From Stutzerimonas stutzeri (GTDB lineage Bacteria > Pseudomonadota > Gammaproteobacteria > Pseudomonadales > Pseudomonadaceae): a stretch of 64,000 nucleotides of DNA. The notes under the pieces are model-generated. The model did no database searches. It had not been told where the DNA came from and was given only the letters and a program-made list of their open reading frames with translations. The position numbers were made by a program, and so were the translations under genes. Shown here piece after piece: positions 56,004 through 63,346 of this stretch (the stretch's first letter is position 1; every line of letters starts with the position of its first letter). The DNA lies in contig NZ_CP073105.1 in NCBI RefSeq assembly GCF_018138085.1, positions 2,418,001 to 2,482,000 on the forward strand, written 5' to 3'.

Positions 56004-57179
56004 TCAGCCACGCTTGCCAAGCTCGATCGTTGCCAGCGTCCAGCCGGCTACCCGCTCGTGCAGACTCAGGCCCAGGCCTGGCCGGTCTGGCACGAGCATG
56101 TGGCCGTCGCGTATTTCCAACCGCTCGTTGAACGCCGGTTCCAGCCATTCGAAATGCTCGACCCAGGTCGAGTGCTCGTAGGCAGCCGCCAGATGCAGAT
56201 GGATTTCCATGACGAAGTGCGGCGCCATGATCATGTCGCGCTGTTCGGCGGCCCGGGCGACCTTGAGAAACGGCGTGATGCCACCCATGCGCGGCGCGTC
56301 GTGCATAATCACATCGACCGCGTCGGTATCGACGTAGCCCAAGGCTTCGGCGGCACTGGTCAGCATTTCGCCGGTGCCGATGGCGGTATCCAGTTGCGCG
56401 GCCAGCGCGGCGTGCCCAGCAACGTCGTGCGCATCGAGCGGCTCCTCGATCCATTCCAGCTGGTACTGCTCCAACATACGCCCCATGCGTAACGCGGTGA
56501 TGCGATCCCATTGCTGGTTGACATCGACCATCAGCGGCACCTCATTGCCCAGATGCTTGCGCATGACCTCGACCCGCTGCAGGTCCAAGCGTCTGTCGGG
56601 CTGCCCGACTTTCATCTTCACGCCACCAATGCCGCGCTCGCGAGACTGCGTCGCCTTGTCGATGACTTCTTCGATCGAGGCCTGCAGATAGCCACCCGAG
56701 GTGTTGTAGCAGCGCACCGAATGGCGCTGCGCACCCAGCAGCTTGGACAGCGGCAATGCTGCGCGCCGGGCCTTGAGGTCCCACAAGGCGGTGTCGAACG
56801 CGGCAATGGCCTGAGCCGCGACGCCGCCCCGCCCTACCGAAGCACTGGCCCAGGCCAGCTTGCTCCAGAGCCGGGCGATGTCGTTGGGGTCTTCACCGAT
56901 TAGCAGGGGTGCGAGTTCCTGGGCGTGGGCATACTGCGCCGGCCCACCGGTGCGCAAGCTGTAGCTGAAGCCCAGGCCAGCGTGCCCCTGTGCGGTTTCG
57001 ATTTCGGCAAACAACAGACTGACCGCGGCCAATGCGGCCTGCCGACCGGTTGCCACTTTGGCATCGCTGACCGCCTGCGCCAGCGGCAGCTCCACCGAAC
57101 GCAGGCGGATCCAGGTGATGCGATCGGGACTATAGGGTTTCATGTCCGCCTTCATGGTCGGGGTAGTTATGGAAGGCAT
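56004..57179 (-). CDS. Mandelate racemase/muconate lactonizing-type enolase (acid-sugar enzyme, copy 1)
   Basis: A 391-residue enolase-superfamily protein. The lid/capping domain (about 20-150) and barrel are complete: base KxK in GGVKMKVGQPD, metal ligands MVDVNQQWD, EEP in IEEPLD and GTGEM, DAPRMGGIT, and a His base in APHFVMEIHLHLAAA. The HFVMEIHLHL and WVEHFEWLEP blocks resemble L-talarate/galactarate dehydratases; a galactarolactone cycloisomerase is another possibility. ATG at 57179 is taken, but the ATG at 57143 (MKPYSPDR) fits family starts better. It is divergent from a LysR gene and paralogous to the enolase at 58139-59296. Substrate unproven. Confidence 0.86.
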   Translation of the reverse strand: MPSITTPTMKADMKPYSPDRITWIRLRSVELPLAQAVSDAKVATGRQAALAAVSLLFAEIETAQGHAGLGFSYSLRTGGPAQYAHAQELAPLLIGEDPNDIARLWSKLAWASASVGRGGVAAQAIAAFDTALWDLKARRAALPLSKLLGAQRHSVRCYNTSGGYLQASIEEVIDKATQSRERGIGGVKMKVGQPDRRLDLQRVEVMRKHLGNEVPLMVDVNQQWDRITALRMGRMLEQYQLEWIEEPLDAHDVAGHAALAAQLDTAIGTGEMLTSAAEALGYVDTDAVDVIMHDAPRMGGITPFLKVARAAEQRDMIMAPHFVMEIHLHLAAAYEHSTWVEHFEWLEPAFNERLEIRDGHMLVPDRPGLGLSLHERVAGWTLATIELGKRG

Positions 57180-57245
57180 GATGGACGTTGCGATTGATGC
57201 AGGGCTAATCTAATCAGCCACTTGATTGATACCGGAACTGGATCA

Positions 57246-58151
57246 ATGTTCGACCTGGCGCAACTGCGATGCTTCACCGCTCTGGCTACGGAGTTGAATT
57301 TTCGTCGCGCCGCCGAGCGCCTGCACATGACCCAGCCACCGCTGAGCCGGCAGATCCAGTTGCTGGAACATCAACTGGGCGTCGTCTTGTTCACTCGCAG
57401 CACCCGCACGGTGGCCTTGACCGCCGCGGGTCGTGCCTTCTTCGTCGAAGCTCAGGCGCTGCTCGATCAGGCCCATCGGGCAGCACGGACTGCTCGCCTG
57501 ATCGCGCTGGGCGAAAGTGGGACCGTGAGCATCGGTTTCGTTGCCAGCGCGGTGTACGACTTCCTGCCGCGGGTGGTGGCCCAGGCCAGGCGCGACCGTC
57601 CCGGTGTGCAGATCGCGCTCCAGGAAATGAGCACGTTCGAGCAGCTTCAGGCCCTGCTTACACGGCGCATCGACCTGGCCATCGTCCGTGCTCCCCTGAA
57701 TCAGCCGGGCCTGGTCAGCGAGCGCCTCGTGTGCGAGCCCTTCGTGTTGGCCGTACACGACGAGCATCCATTGGCGCGGCTTGAACCGCTCGAGCTGACG
57801 GCATTGCACGGCCAGCCGTTCATCATGTATTCGCACGCCGCTTGGCAGCCGTTCAACGAACTGCTCACCGGCATGTTTCGCTCCAGCGGCGTGCAACCGG
57901 ACTATGTGCAGTCGCTCGGCACCACCTTGACCATCCTTTCACTGGTCAACGTCGGCATGGGCCTGGCACTGGTGCCGCGCAGCGCCACTGCGGTGAGCTT
58001 CGAACGGGTGCGTTGGCGGACGCTCGAGCTGCCATCAGGCGTATACAGCGAACTGCATCTGGTCTGGCGCGACGACAACGACAACCCGGCCGTCGCCGCG
58101 CTTCGTGAAGCGGTGCGCCAGGCGGTCAGCGAAACCACTCAGGGACGCTGA
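57246..58151 (+). CDS. LysR-family regulator between the two enolase genes
   Basis: A 301-residue LysR regulator. The helix-turn-helix (1-60) reads MFDLAQLRCFTALATELNF, RRAAERLHMTQPPLSRQIQL and LFTRSTRTVALTAAG; the effector domain follows with GESGTVSIGFVASAVYDFLP and a C-terminal PRSATAV. The domain style is CbbR/BenM-like (VRAPLNQPGLVSERL). The start at 57246 matches the family; an upstream ATG at 57222 adds eight residues. It is divergent from enolase copy 1 (66-base spacer) and its 3' end overlaps the convergent enolase copy 2 by 13 bases. Control of enolase 1 is likely. Confidence 0.88.
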   Translation: MFDLAQLRCFTALATELNFRRAAERLHMTQPPLSRQIQLLEHQLGVVLFTRSTRTVALTAAGRAFFVEAQALLDQAHRAARTARLIALGESGTVSIGFVASAVYDFLPRVVAQARRDRPGVQIALQEMSTFEQLQALLTRRIDLAIVRAPLNQPGLVSERLVCEPFVLAVHDEHPLARLEPLELTALHGQPFIMYSHAAWQPFNELLTGMFRSSGVQPDYVQSLGTTLTILSLVNVGMGLALVPRSATAVSFERVRWRTLELPSGVYSELHLVWRDDNDNPAVAALREAVRQAVSETTQGR

Positions 58152-59296
58152 CCCACCTCGGCCTGCTGCACCGTCCAACCGGCCACCTGCTCGCTCAAAC
58201 TCAGGCCCAGACCGGGCCGGTTCGGCACCAGCATTCGCCCATCGCGTATCTCCAGCCGCTCCTCGAACAAGGGTTCCAACCATTCGAAATGCTCGACCCA
58301 TGGCTCACGGGTATGAGTCGCCGCCAGGTGCACGTGCAGCTCCATGGCGAAGTGTGGCGCCAGTGTCATGCCGGCCTGCTCGGCCAGGGCCTGTATCCGC
58401 AGATAGGGCGTGATGCCGCCAACGCGTGGAGCGTCCGGCATCAGGAAGTCGGCAGCACGCTGACGAATGAACTCCCAGTGTTCGGCCGGGCTGGTGAGCA
58501 TCTCGCCCGTCGCGATTGGCGTATCGAACAGACGCGCCAATTCGGCGTGTCCCTCGGCGTCGTAGCAGTCCAGTGGCTCCTCGATCCATATCAGGTCGAA
58601 GGGCTCCAGGCGCCGGCACATGCGGCGAGCGGTCGGCCGATCCCATTGCTGGTTGGCATCGACCATCAGCGGGAACGCCTCGCCCAGGTGCTGGCGCACC
58701 GTGCCGACCCGGTGCAGGTCCAACGCCCAGTCCGGCTGTCCGACCTTGAGCTTTATCCCGCCGATGCCCTTCTCTCGCGACACATCGGTGTTCTTCATCA
58801 ATTGGTCCAGCGGCGTGTGCAGAAAGCCGCCAGAGGTGTTGTAACAGCGCACCGAGTCGCGTTGGGCGCCGAGCAGACGCGCCAGCGACAACCCCGCACG
58901 ACGTGCCTTGAGGTCCCACAGCGCCACGTCGAAGGCGCCGATCGCCTGGGTCGCCAGGCCGCTGCGGCCCACCGAAGCGCCCGCCCAGCACAACTTGTCC
59001 CACAGCTTGGCAATATCGCTGGGGTTCTCGCCTATCAGATTGGGCGCCACCTCCAGGGCATGGGCAAACTGTCCCGCGCCGCCGGCGCGCTTGGAGTAGC
59101 TGAAACCCAGCCCGTGGTGACCATCACGGGTTTCGATTTCGGCGATCAGGATCGCGATCTCGGTCATCGGCTTCTGTCGGCCGGTGAGTACCTTCGCATC
59201 GCTGATCGGGTTGGCCAGCGGCAGGGTCACCGAGCGCAGGCGCAGCCAGGCGATACGGTCATCGTCGGCACAGATGATTGCGGGCTTGTCGTTCAT
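58139..59296 (-). CDS. Mandelate racemase/muconate lactonizing-type enolase (acid-sugar enzyme, copy 2)
   Basis: A 385-residue enolase-superfamily protein paralogous to copy 1. Matching elements: KVLTGRQKPMTEIAILIAEI, GGIKLKVGQPDWALDL with the KxK bases, MVDANQQWDRPT, IEEPLDCYD, ATGEMLTSP, DAPRVGGIT, and the His base in APHFAMELHVHLAATH, then WVEHFEWLEPLFEERLEIRD. It starts MNDKPAIICADDDRIAWLRL; AGGAG lies six bases before the ATG at 59296. The ATG overlaps the TGA of a decayed LacI-type reading frame (ATGA). Activity is likely an aldarate or aldaro-lactone conversion (family-based); the exact substrate is open. Confidence 0.85.
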   Translation of the reverse strand: MNDKPAIICADDDRIAWLRLRSVTLPLANPISDAKVLTGRQKPMTEIAILIAEIETRDGHHGLGFSYSKRAGGAGQFAHALEVAPNLIGENPSDIAKLWDKLCWAGASVGRSGLATQAIGAFDVALWDLKARRAGLSLARLLGAQRDSVRCYNTSGGFLHTPLDQLMKNTDVSREKGIGGIKLKVGQPDWALDLHRVGTVRQHLGEAFPLMVDANQQWDRPTARRMCRRLEPFDLIWIEEPLDCYDAEGHAELARLFDTPIATGEMLTSPAEHWEFIRQRAADFLMPDAPRVGGITPYLRIQALAEQAGMTLAPHFAMELHVHLAATHTREPWVEHFEWLEPLFEERLEIRDGRMLVPNRPGLGLSLSEQVAGWTVQQAEVGQRP

Positions 59297-59523
59297 GGAA
59301 TCTCCTGGTGATGGGCCGGCGACCTGCTCTGCGCCATAGGTGACGGCATCGTCACATGGAGCCACGAGGCCGTCGAAAAATGGGCAGCCCGATTCGCATC
59401 GGTGACCAGCTCCGAGCGACCCAGCGCACCCGATACAGTGATCGGCGATACGCCCGCGACTTTAGCCACGTCGATCAGGGTTGGAGCGCCGGTCAACTGG
59501 CGGTCGGATTGTCTTTTGTTCAT
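59293..59523 (-). pseudogene. Remnant of a LacI-family regulator (DNA-binding end only)
   Basis: The frame starting MNKRQSDRQLTGAP contains a clear LacI helix-turn-helix, TLIDVAKVAGVSPITVSGAL then GRSELVTDANRAA, of the gluconate-repressor (GntR/LacI) type. After about residue 46 the similarity ends: the remainder (HFSTASWLHVTMPSPMAQ...) is not LacI-like, and the ligand-binding domain is absent from the window. The usual SRAL at the hinge of the HTH reads SGAL. The short frame ends in TGA overlapping the enolase ATG. This is either a degraded regulator gene or a 76-residue leader that still couples translation to the enolase gene. Confidence 0.7.
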
Positions 59524-59605
59524 GACGGTACGCCGCCCTCTCGTCGTGCAGGCCCCAACGCTGGAACCACGCATGTGCAGATTTGGGATGCATCCTTTCG
59601 CGGAA

Positions 59606-59618
59606 TGTCATCATACAA
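59606..59618. promoter_or_regulatory. Possible operator-like site upstream of enolase copy 2
   Basis: TGTCATCATACAA (complement TTGTATGATGACA) has the letters of the locus operator in a shortened dyad and lies 310 bases upstream of the enolase 2 start, before the LacI remnant. Similarity to the main operator is weak. Confidence 0.25.
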
Positions 59619-59840
59619 CCATGCGCGCTTCACTCGTCCTACTCGTCCATTTCCGAGGCCGGAGCCGTACTCGACTTTAGTGGTATGTGTTTAGGCGGCT
59701 GCGACGGCTAGCGTGACGTACTGAAAACGCTCACTACGCCCGTGAAACTCAGTAAATACGCCAGCTGCAGAGGGAACGCTCAAGACTTCGCCCAGCACGG
59801 AACGCCGTCTGGACATTGCCAAGCAGATCGTAGTTTGCGG

Positions 59841-59898
59841 TTGACAAACTTCAAGGTCGGCGGAAATAATCAACCCAAGTCATCCGACAACCGATGAC
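59841..59898 (+). promoter_or_regulatory. Promoter and operator of udh
   Basis: TTGACA at 59841-59846, 18 bases, AATAAT at 59865-59870, then GTCATCCGACAACCGATGAC at 59879-59898. Arms are complements at 7 of 8 positions around ACAA. It matches the 51153-51172 site at 17 of 20 positions and has the same AATCAANCCAAGTCAT lead-in. The dyad covers the probable start of transcription. The in-frame ATG at 59894 lies inside the operator and cannot be the gene start. Confidence 0.75.
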
Positions 59899-59929
59899 AT
59901 CAAAAACAATAAGCTATGGGCAGATCACA

Positions 59930-60754
59930 ATGACAAGCACGAAGACCGTTCCCACACCCATCAATCGCCTCCTGCTGACAGGCGCGGCAGGAGGATTGGG
60001 CAAGGTGTTACGCGAAACGCTTCGCCCCTACGCCAACATCATTCGCCTCTCCGACATCGCCCCCATCGAGCCGCCAGCCGGTCCCCACGAAGAAGTGGTC
60101 CAGTGCAACCTGGCCGACAAAGCCGCCGTGCAGGCATTGTGCGAAGGCGTCGATGCTATAGCGCATTTCGGTGGCGTCTCGGTCGAGCGCCCCTTCGAAG
60201 AGATTCTCGAAGCCAACATCAAGGGCGTCTTTCACATCTACGAAGCGGCCCGCCGTCATGGCATCAAGCGTGTGATCTTCGCCAGCTCCAACCACGTGAT
60301 CGGATTCTACAAGCAGACCGAGAAGATCGACGCCAGCGTAGCCCGTCGCCCTGACAGCTATTACGGGCTGTCCAAGTCCTATGGCGAAGACATGGCCAGC
60401 TTCTACTTCGATCGCTACGGCATCGAAACCGTCAGCATCCGCATCGGCTCCTCCTTCCCCGAGCCGCTCAACCGCCGGATGATGGCCACCTACCTCAGCT
60501 ACCGCGACCTGACCCACCTGATCGAACGCTCGCTGTACGCCGCCAATGTGGGGCACACGGTGGTCTATGGCGTCTCGGCCAACCGCGATGTCTGGTGGGA
60601 CAACCACATGGCAGCCAACCTTGGCTTCGTCCCCCAAGACAGCTCCGAAGTGTTTCGCGAAAAAATCGAACAGCAGCCGCCCTACGAGCCCAACGATCCC
60701 GCCTTGATCTACCAGGGTGGCGCGTTCTGCGAGGCCGGGCCGTTCGAAGACTGA
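59930..60754 (+). CDS. udh: Uronate dehydrogenase Udh
   Basis: An NAD-dependent short-chain (extended SDR) dehydrogenase that oxidises D-galacturonate or D-glucuronate to the aldaro-lactone, the entry step of the oxidative uronate route. The 274-residue protein fits the Pseudomonas/Agrobacterium enzyme. It has the dinucleotide motif LLTGAAGGLG (15-24), the catalytic Y145 and K149 in YYGLSKSYGED, S120 in IFASSNHVIG, and GSSFPEPLNRRMM and NRDVWWDNHMAANLGFVPQD later. The start at 59930 is preferred since the upstream ATG lies within the operator. It is the first gene of the udh-lactonase-dctPQM operon. Confidence 0.95.
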   Translation: MTSTKTVPTPINRLLLTGAAGGLGKVLRETLRPYANIIRLSDIAPIEPPAGPHEEVVQCNLADKAAVQALCEGVDAIAHFGGVSVERPFEEILEANIKGVFHIYEAARRHGIKRVIFASSNHVIGFYKQTEKIDASVARRPDSYYGLSKSYGEDMASFYFDRYGIETVSIRIGSSFPEPLNRRMMATYLSYRDLTHLIERSLYAANVGHTVVYGVSANRDVWWDNHMAANLGFVPQDSSEVFREKIEQQPPYEPNDPALIYQGGAFCEAGPFED

Positions 60755-60793
60755 ACCACACGCCACGCTGCGAAAAACAACAAGAGAATCGCC

Positions 60794-61696
60794 ATGGCAC
60801 ACCAAGCAGAACTGATCGTCGACGTCCGGAACGCGACCGGAGAAAGCCCGGTATGGGTCGCCTCCGAGCAGGCGCTCTACTGGGTCGACATCCCTAATCG
60901 CCAATTGCTGCGCTGGAAAGCCGCGGACGCGTCGGTCACCCGCTGGACGGGCGAGCAGATGATCGCCTGCATCGCACGCCGCCAGGGCGATGCGAATCGC
61001 TGGATCGCCGGCATGGAAGATGGCCTCTTCGACATAACGCCGCAGGATGACGGCACCTTTGCCGCGACCCGCCTCACCGACGTATCGCATGCGCATGCCG
61101 GCATGCGCTTCAATGATGGTCGCTGCGACCGTCAGGGCCGCTTTTGGGCTGGCACCATGGTCATGGACATGGCTGCCGGCATTCCGGCAGGCGCGTTGTA
61201 CCGGTTCGACGGTTCAGCCGGAGACGAATCGCTCGGTGCGCAATTGAATGACTTTGTCGTGCCTAACGGGCTGGGCTTCAGCCCGGACGGCCGGACGATG
61301 TATCTCTCCGACTCCCACCCCAACGTGCAATGCATCTGGGCCTTCGATTACGACATCGACAGCGGCACCCCGAGCAATCGCCGGGTTTTCGTCGACATGA
61401 AGCAGCACCCCGGCCGCCCGGATGGCGCGGCGGTAGACGTCGACGGCTGCTACTGGATCTGCGGCAACGACGCCGGGCTGATCCATCGCTTCACGCCGGA
61501 CGGCCGCCTTGACCGTTCATTGCCGGTCCCTGTGAAGAAACCCGCGATGTGCGCCTTTGGCGGCGCCGGCCTCGACACGCTGTTCGTCACCTCCATTCGT
61601 CCAGGCGGCGATCTCTCCGATCAGCCGTTGGCGGGCGGCGTCTTCGCCCTGCAACCCGGCGTCTCCGGACTGGAGGAAACCCCATTTCGTCAATGA
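60794..61696 (+). CDS. SMP-30/gluconolactonase-family aldarolactonase
   Basis: A six-bladed beta-propeller lactonase of 300 residues. Metal/active-site residues of the family are present: E17 in TGESPVW, N158 in VPNGLGFSPDG and D210 in RPDGAAVDVDG, plus RFNDGRCDRQGRFWAGTM between. It should hydrolyse the galactaro- or glucaro-lactone made by Udh to galactarate or glucarate (inferred from its place right after udh; related enzymes do this). It starts 40 bases after udh. No signal peptide, so cytoplasmic. Confidence 0.9.
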   Translation: MAHQAELIVDVRNATGESPVWVASEQALYWVDIPNRQLLRWKAADASVTRWTGEQMIACIARRQGDANRWIAGMEDGLFDITPQDDGTFAATRLTDVSHAHAGMRFNDGRCDRQGRFWAGTMVMDMAAGIPAGALYRFDGSAGDESLGAQLNDFVVPNGLGFSPDGRTMYLSDSHPNVQCIWAFDYDIDSGTPSNRRVFVDMKQHPGRPDGAAVDVDGCYWICGNDAGLIHRFTPDGRLDRSLPVPVKKPAMCAFGGAGLDTLFVTSIRPGGDLSDQPLAGGVFALQPGVSGLEETPFRQ

Positions 61697-61779
61697 TCCA
61701 CCCACACAAGGACCGGCTCGCAATGCCCGGCCTTGAAGTTCCAACGCTGCTCACAAACAACAACAAGATGGAGATTCAC

Positions 61780-62754
61780 ATGAACTTCAAACGCAAGTTG
61801 CTCATCGCTACACTTCCCCTAGCCTTCTGCTTGTCCAGCACTGCCCACGCAGCCATGACGCTGAAGATCGCCGAAATCCATCCCGCCGGTTACCCGACCG
61901 TGGTCGCTCAGGAGCACATGGGCGAGAACATCGAAAAGGCCACCGACGGCGAGCTCAAGTTCCGCATGTTCTCCGGCGGTGTTCTGGGGTCGGAAAAGGA
62001 AGTCGTCGAGCAGGTGCAGATCGGTGCCGTGCAGATGACCCGCGTCAGCCTCGGCACGCTCGGCCCGGTGGTTCCGGACGTAAACGTGTTCAACATGCCC
62101 TTCGTCTTCCGCGACCACGAACACATGCGCAAGGTCATCGATGGCGAGATCGGCCAGGAGATCCTCGACAAGATCACCAACTCCGAATTCAACATGGTGG
62201 GTCTGGCGTGGATGGACGGCGGCGTGCGCAACCTCTACACCAAGAAGCCGGTACGCAGCCTCGAAGACCTTAAGGGCATGAAGATCCGCGTGATCGGTAA
62301 CCCGATGTTCATCGAGACCTTCAATGCACTGGGTGCCAGCGGCATCGCCATGGACACCGGCGAGATTTTCAGCGCGCTACAGACCGGCGTGGTCGATGGC
62401 GCGGAGAACAACCCTCCGACCATGCTCGAGCACAACCACTTCCGTAGCGCCAAGTACTACACCCTGACCGGCCACCTGATTCTTCCGGAGCCGATCGTGA
62501 TCTCCAAGGCTACCTGGAACAAGCTCACGCCCGAGCAACAGGAAATCGTCAAGAAGTACGCCAAGGAGGCGCAGCTCGAAGAGCGCAAGCTGTGGGATGA
62601 AAAAACCGCCAGCAGCGAAGCCAAGCTCAAGGAAGCAGGCGTCGAGTTCATCGAGGTGGACAAGAAGCCCTTCTTCGACGCCACCGCTCCGATTCGCGAG
62701 AAGTACGGCGCGCCCTACGCCGACCTGATCAAGCGTATCGAAGCGGTCCAGTGA
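61780..62754 (+). CDS. dctP: TRAP transporter substrate-binding protein DctP
   Basis: A periplasmic binding protein of 324 residues. Signal peptide MNFKRKLLIATLPLAFCLSS with cleavage after AHA at about 24. The DctP fold is shown by KIAEIHPAGYPTVVAQEHMG, KFRMFSGGVLGSEKEVVEQV, FNMPFVFRDHEHMR, and the binding-site regions MKIRVIGNPMFIETFNALGA, ALQTGVVDGAENNPPTM. The ENNPPTMLEHNH variant is seen in uronate-binding TRAP proteins (from memory). GGAG lies close before the ATG. With udh upstream it probably binds glucuronate and/or galacturonate. Confidence 0.92.
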   Translation: MNFKRKLLIATLPLAFCLSSTAHAAMTLKIAEIHPAGYPTVVAQEHMGENIEKATDGELKFRMFSGGVLGSEKEVVEQVQIGAVQMTRVSLGTLGPVVPDVNVFNMPFVFRDHEHMRKVIDGEIGQEILDKITNSEFNMVGLAWMDGGVRNLYTKKPVRSLEDLKGMKIRVIGNPMFIETFNALGASGIAMDTGEIFSALQTGVVDGAENNPPTMLEHNHFRSAKYYTLTGHLILPEPIVISKATWNKLTPEQQEIVKKYAKEAQLEERKLWDEKTASSEAKLKEAGVEFIEVDKKPFFDATAPIREKYGAPYADLIKRIEAVQ

Positions 62755-62818
62755 TTCGTTCTCTTTGAAAACCTCGCGGCGGCCGGCCTGCACCGCCGCC
62801 GCGCTTGTGGTGAGCCTG

Positions 62819-63346
62819 ATGAAAAACACGCTGCTGCGCGTCAACGACGCGATCTACAAGACCTGCGTATGGGTCGCGGGCATGGCCATCGTGGTCATGT
62901 CCATGATCATCCCCTGGGGGATCTTCGCGCGCTACGTGCTGGGTTCCGGGGCCGGCTGGCCCGAACCTGTAGCCATTCTGCTGATGGTGATCTTCACCTT
63001 TCTCGGCGCTGCCGCCAGTTATCGGGCCGGCGCGCACATGGCGGTGAGCATGTTCACTGATCGCCTCCCGCAGTTTCTGCACCGCCACGTCGAACTACTG
63101 GTACAGATCCTGATGGGCATCATCTGTCTGTTCATGACCATCTGGGGCATCAAGTTGTGCGTTGCCACCTGGAACCAGTTCATGAGCACCCTGCCGACCT
63201 TGCGCGTCGGTATTACCTACTCGCCGATCCCGATCGGCGGCGCGATCACCCTGCTGTTCGTGCTCGAACGCCTGTTTTTCGGCGACCAGAGCAAGCGCCG
63301 GGCAGTCGACTATGAATACGTCGAAAGCAGCAAGGAGGCCGTGTAA
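62819..63346 (+). CDS. dctQ: TRAP transporter small membrane subunit DctQ
   Basis: A 175-residue inner membrane protein with four helices (about 13-35, 48-65, 87-110, 130-150), typical of DctQ. The W/P-containing stretch GSGAGWPEPVAILLMVIFTF and RAGAHMAVSMF are common DctQ marks (xWxEE-like, gate-side region). The ATG at 62819 (MKNTLLRVND) fits the family; the frame's earlier ATG at 62765 is Ala/Arg-rich. The stop TAA overlaps the dctM ATG by one base (TAATG). Confidence 0.88.
   Translation: MKNTLLRVNDAIYKTCVWVAGMAIVVMSMIIPWGIFARYVLGSGAGWPEPVAILLMVIFTFLGAAASYRAGAHMAVSMFTDRLPQFLHRHVELLVQILMGIICLFMTIWGIKLCVATWNQFMSTLPTLRVGITYSPIPIGGAITLLFVLERLFFGDQSKRRAVDYEYVESSKEAV

Noticed and set aside
53933..56020. 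Long open frame antisense to tctB/tctA (almost 700 codons, His/Gln/Asp-rich)
   Set aside because: Composition is that of antisense to membrane-protein codons; no motifs; the Tct subunits are clear on the plus strand.
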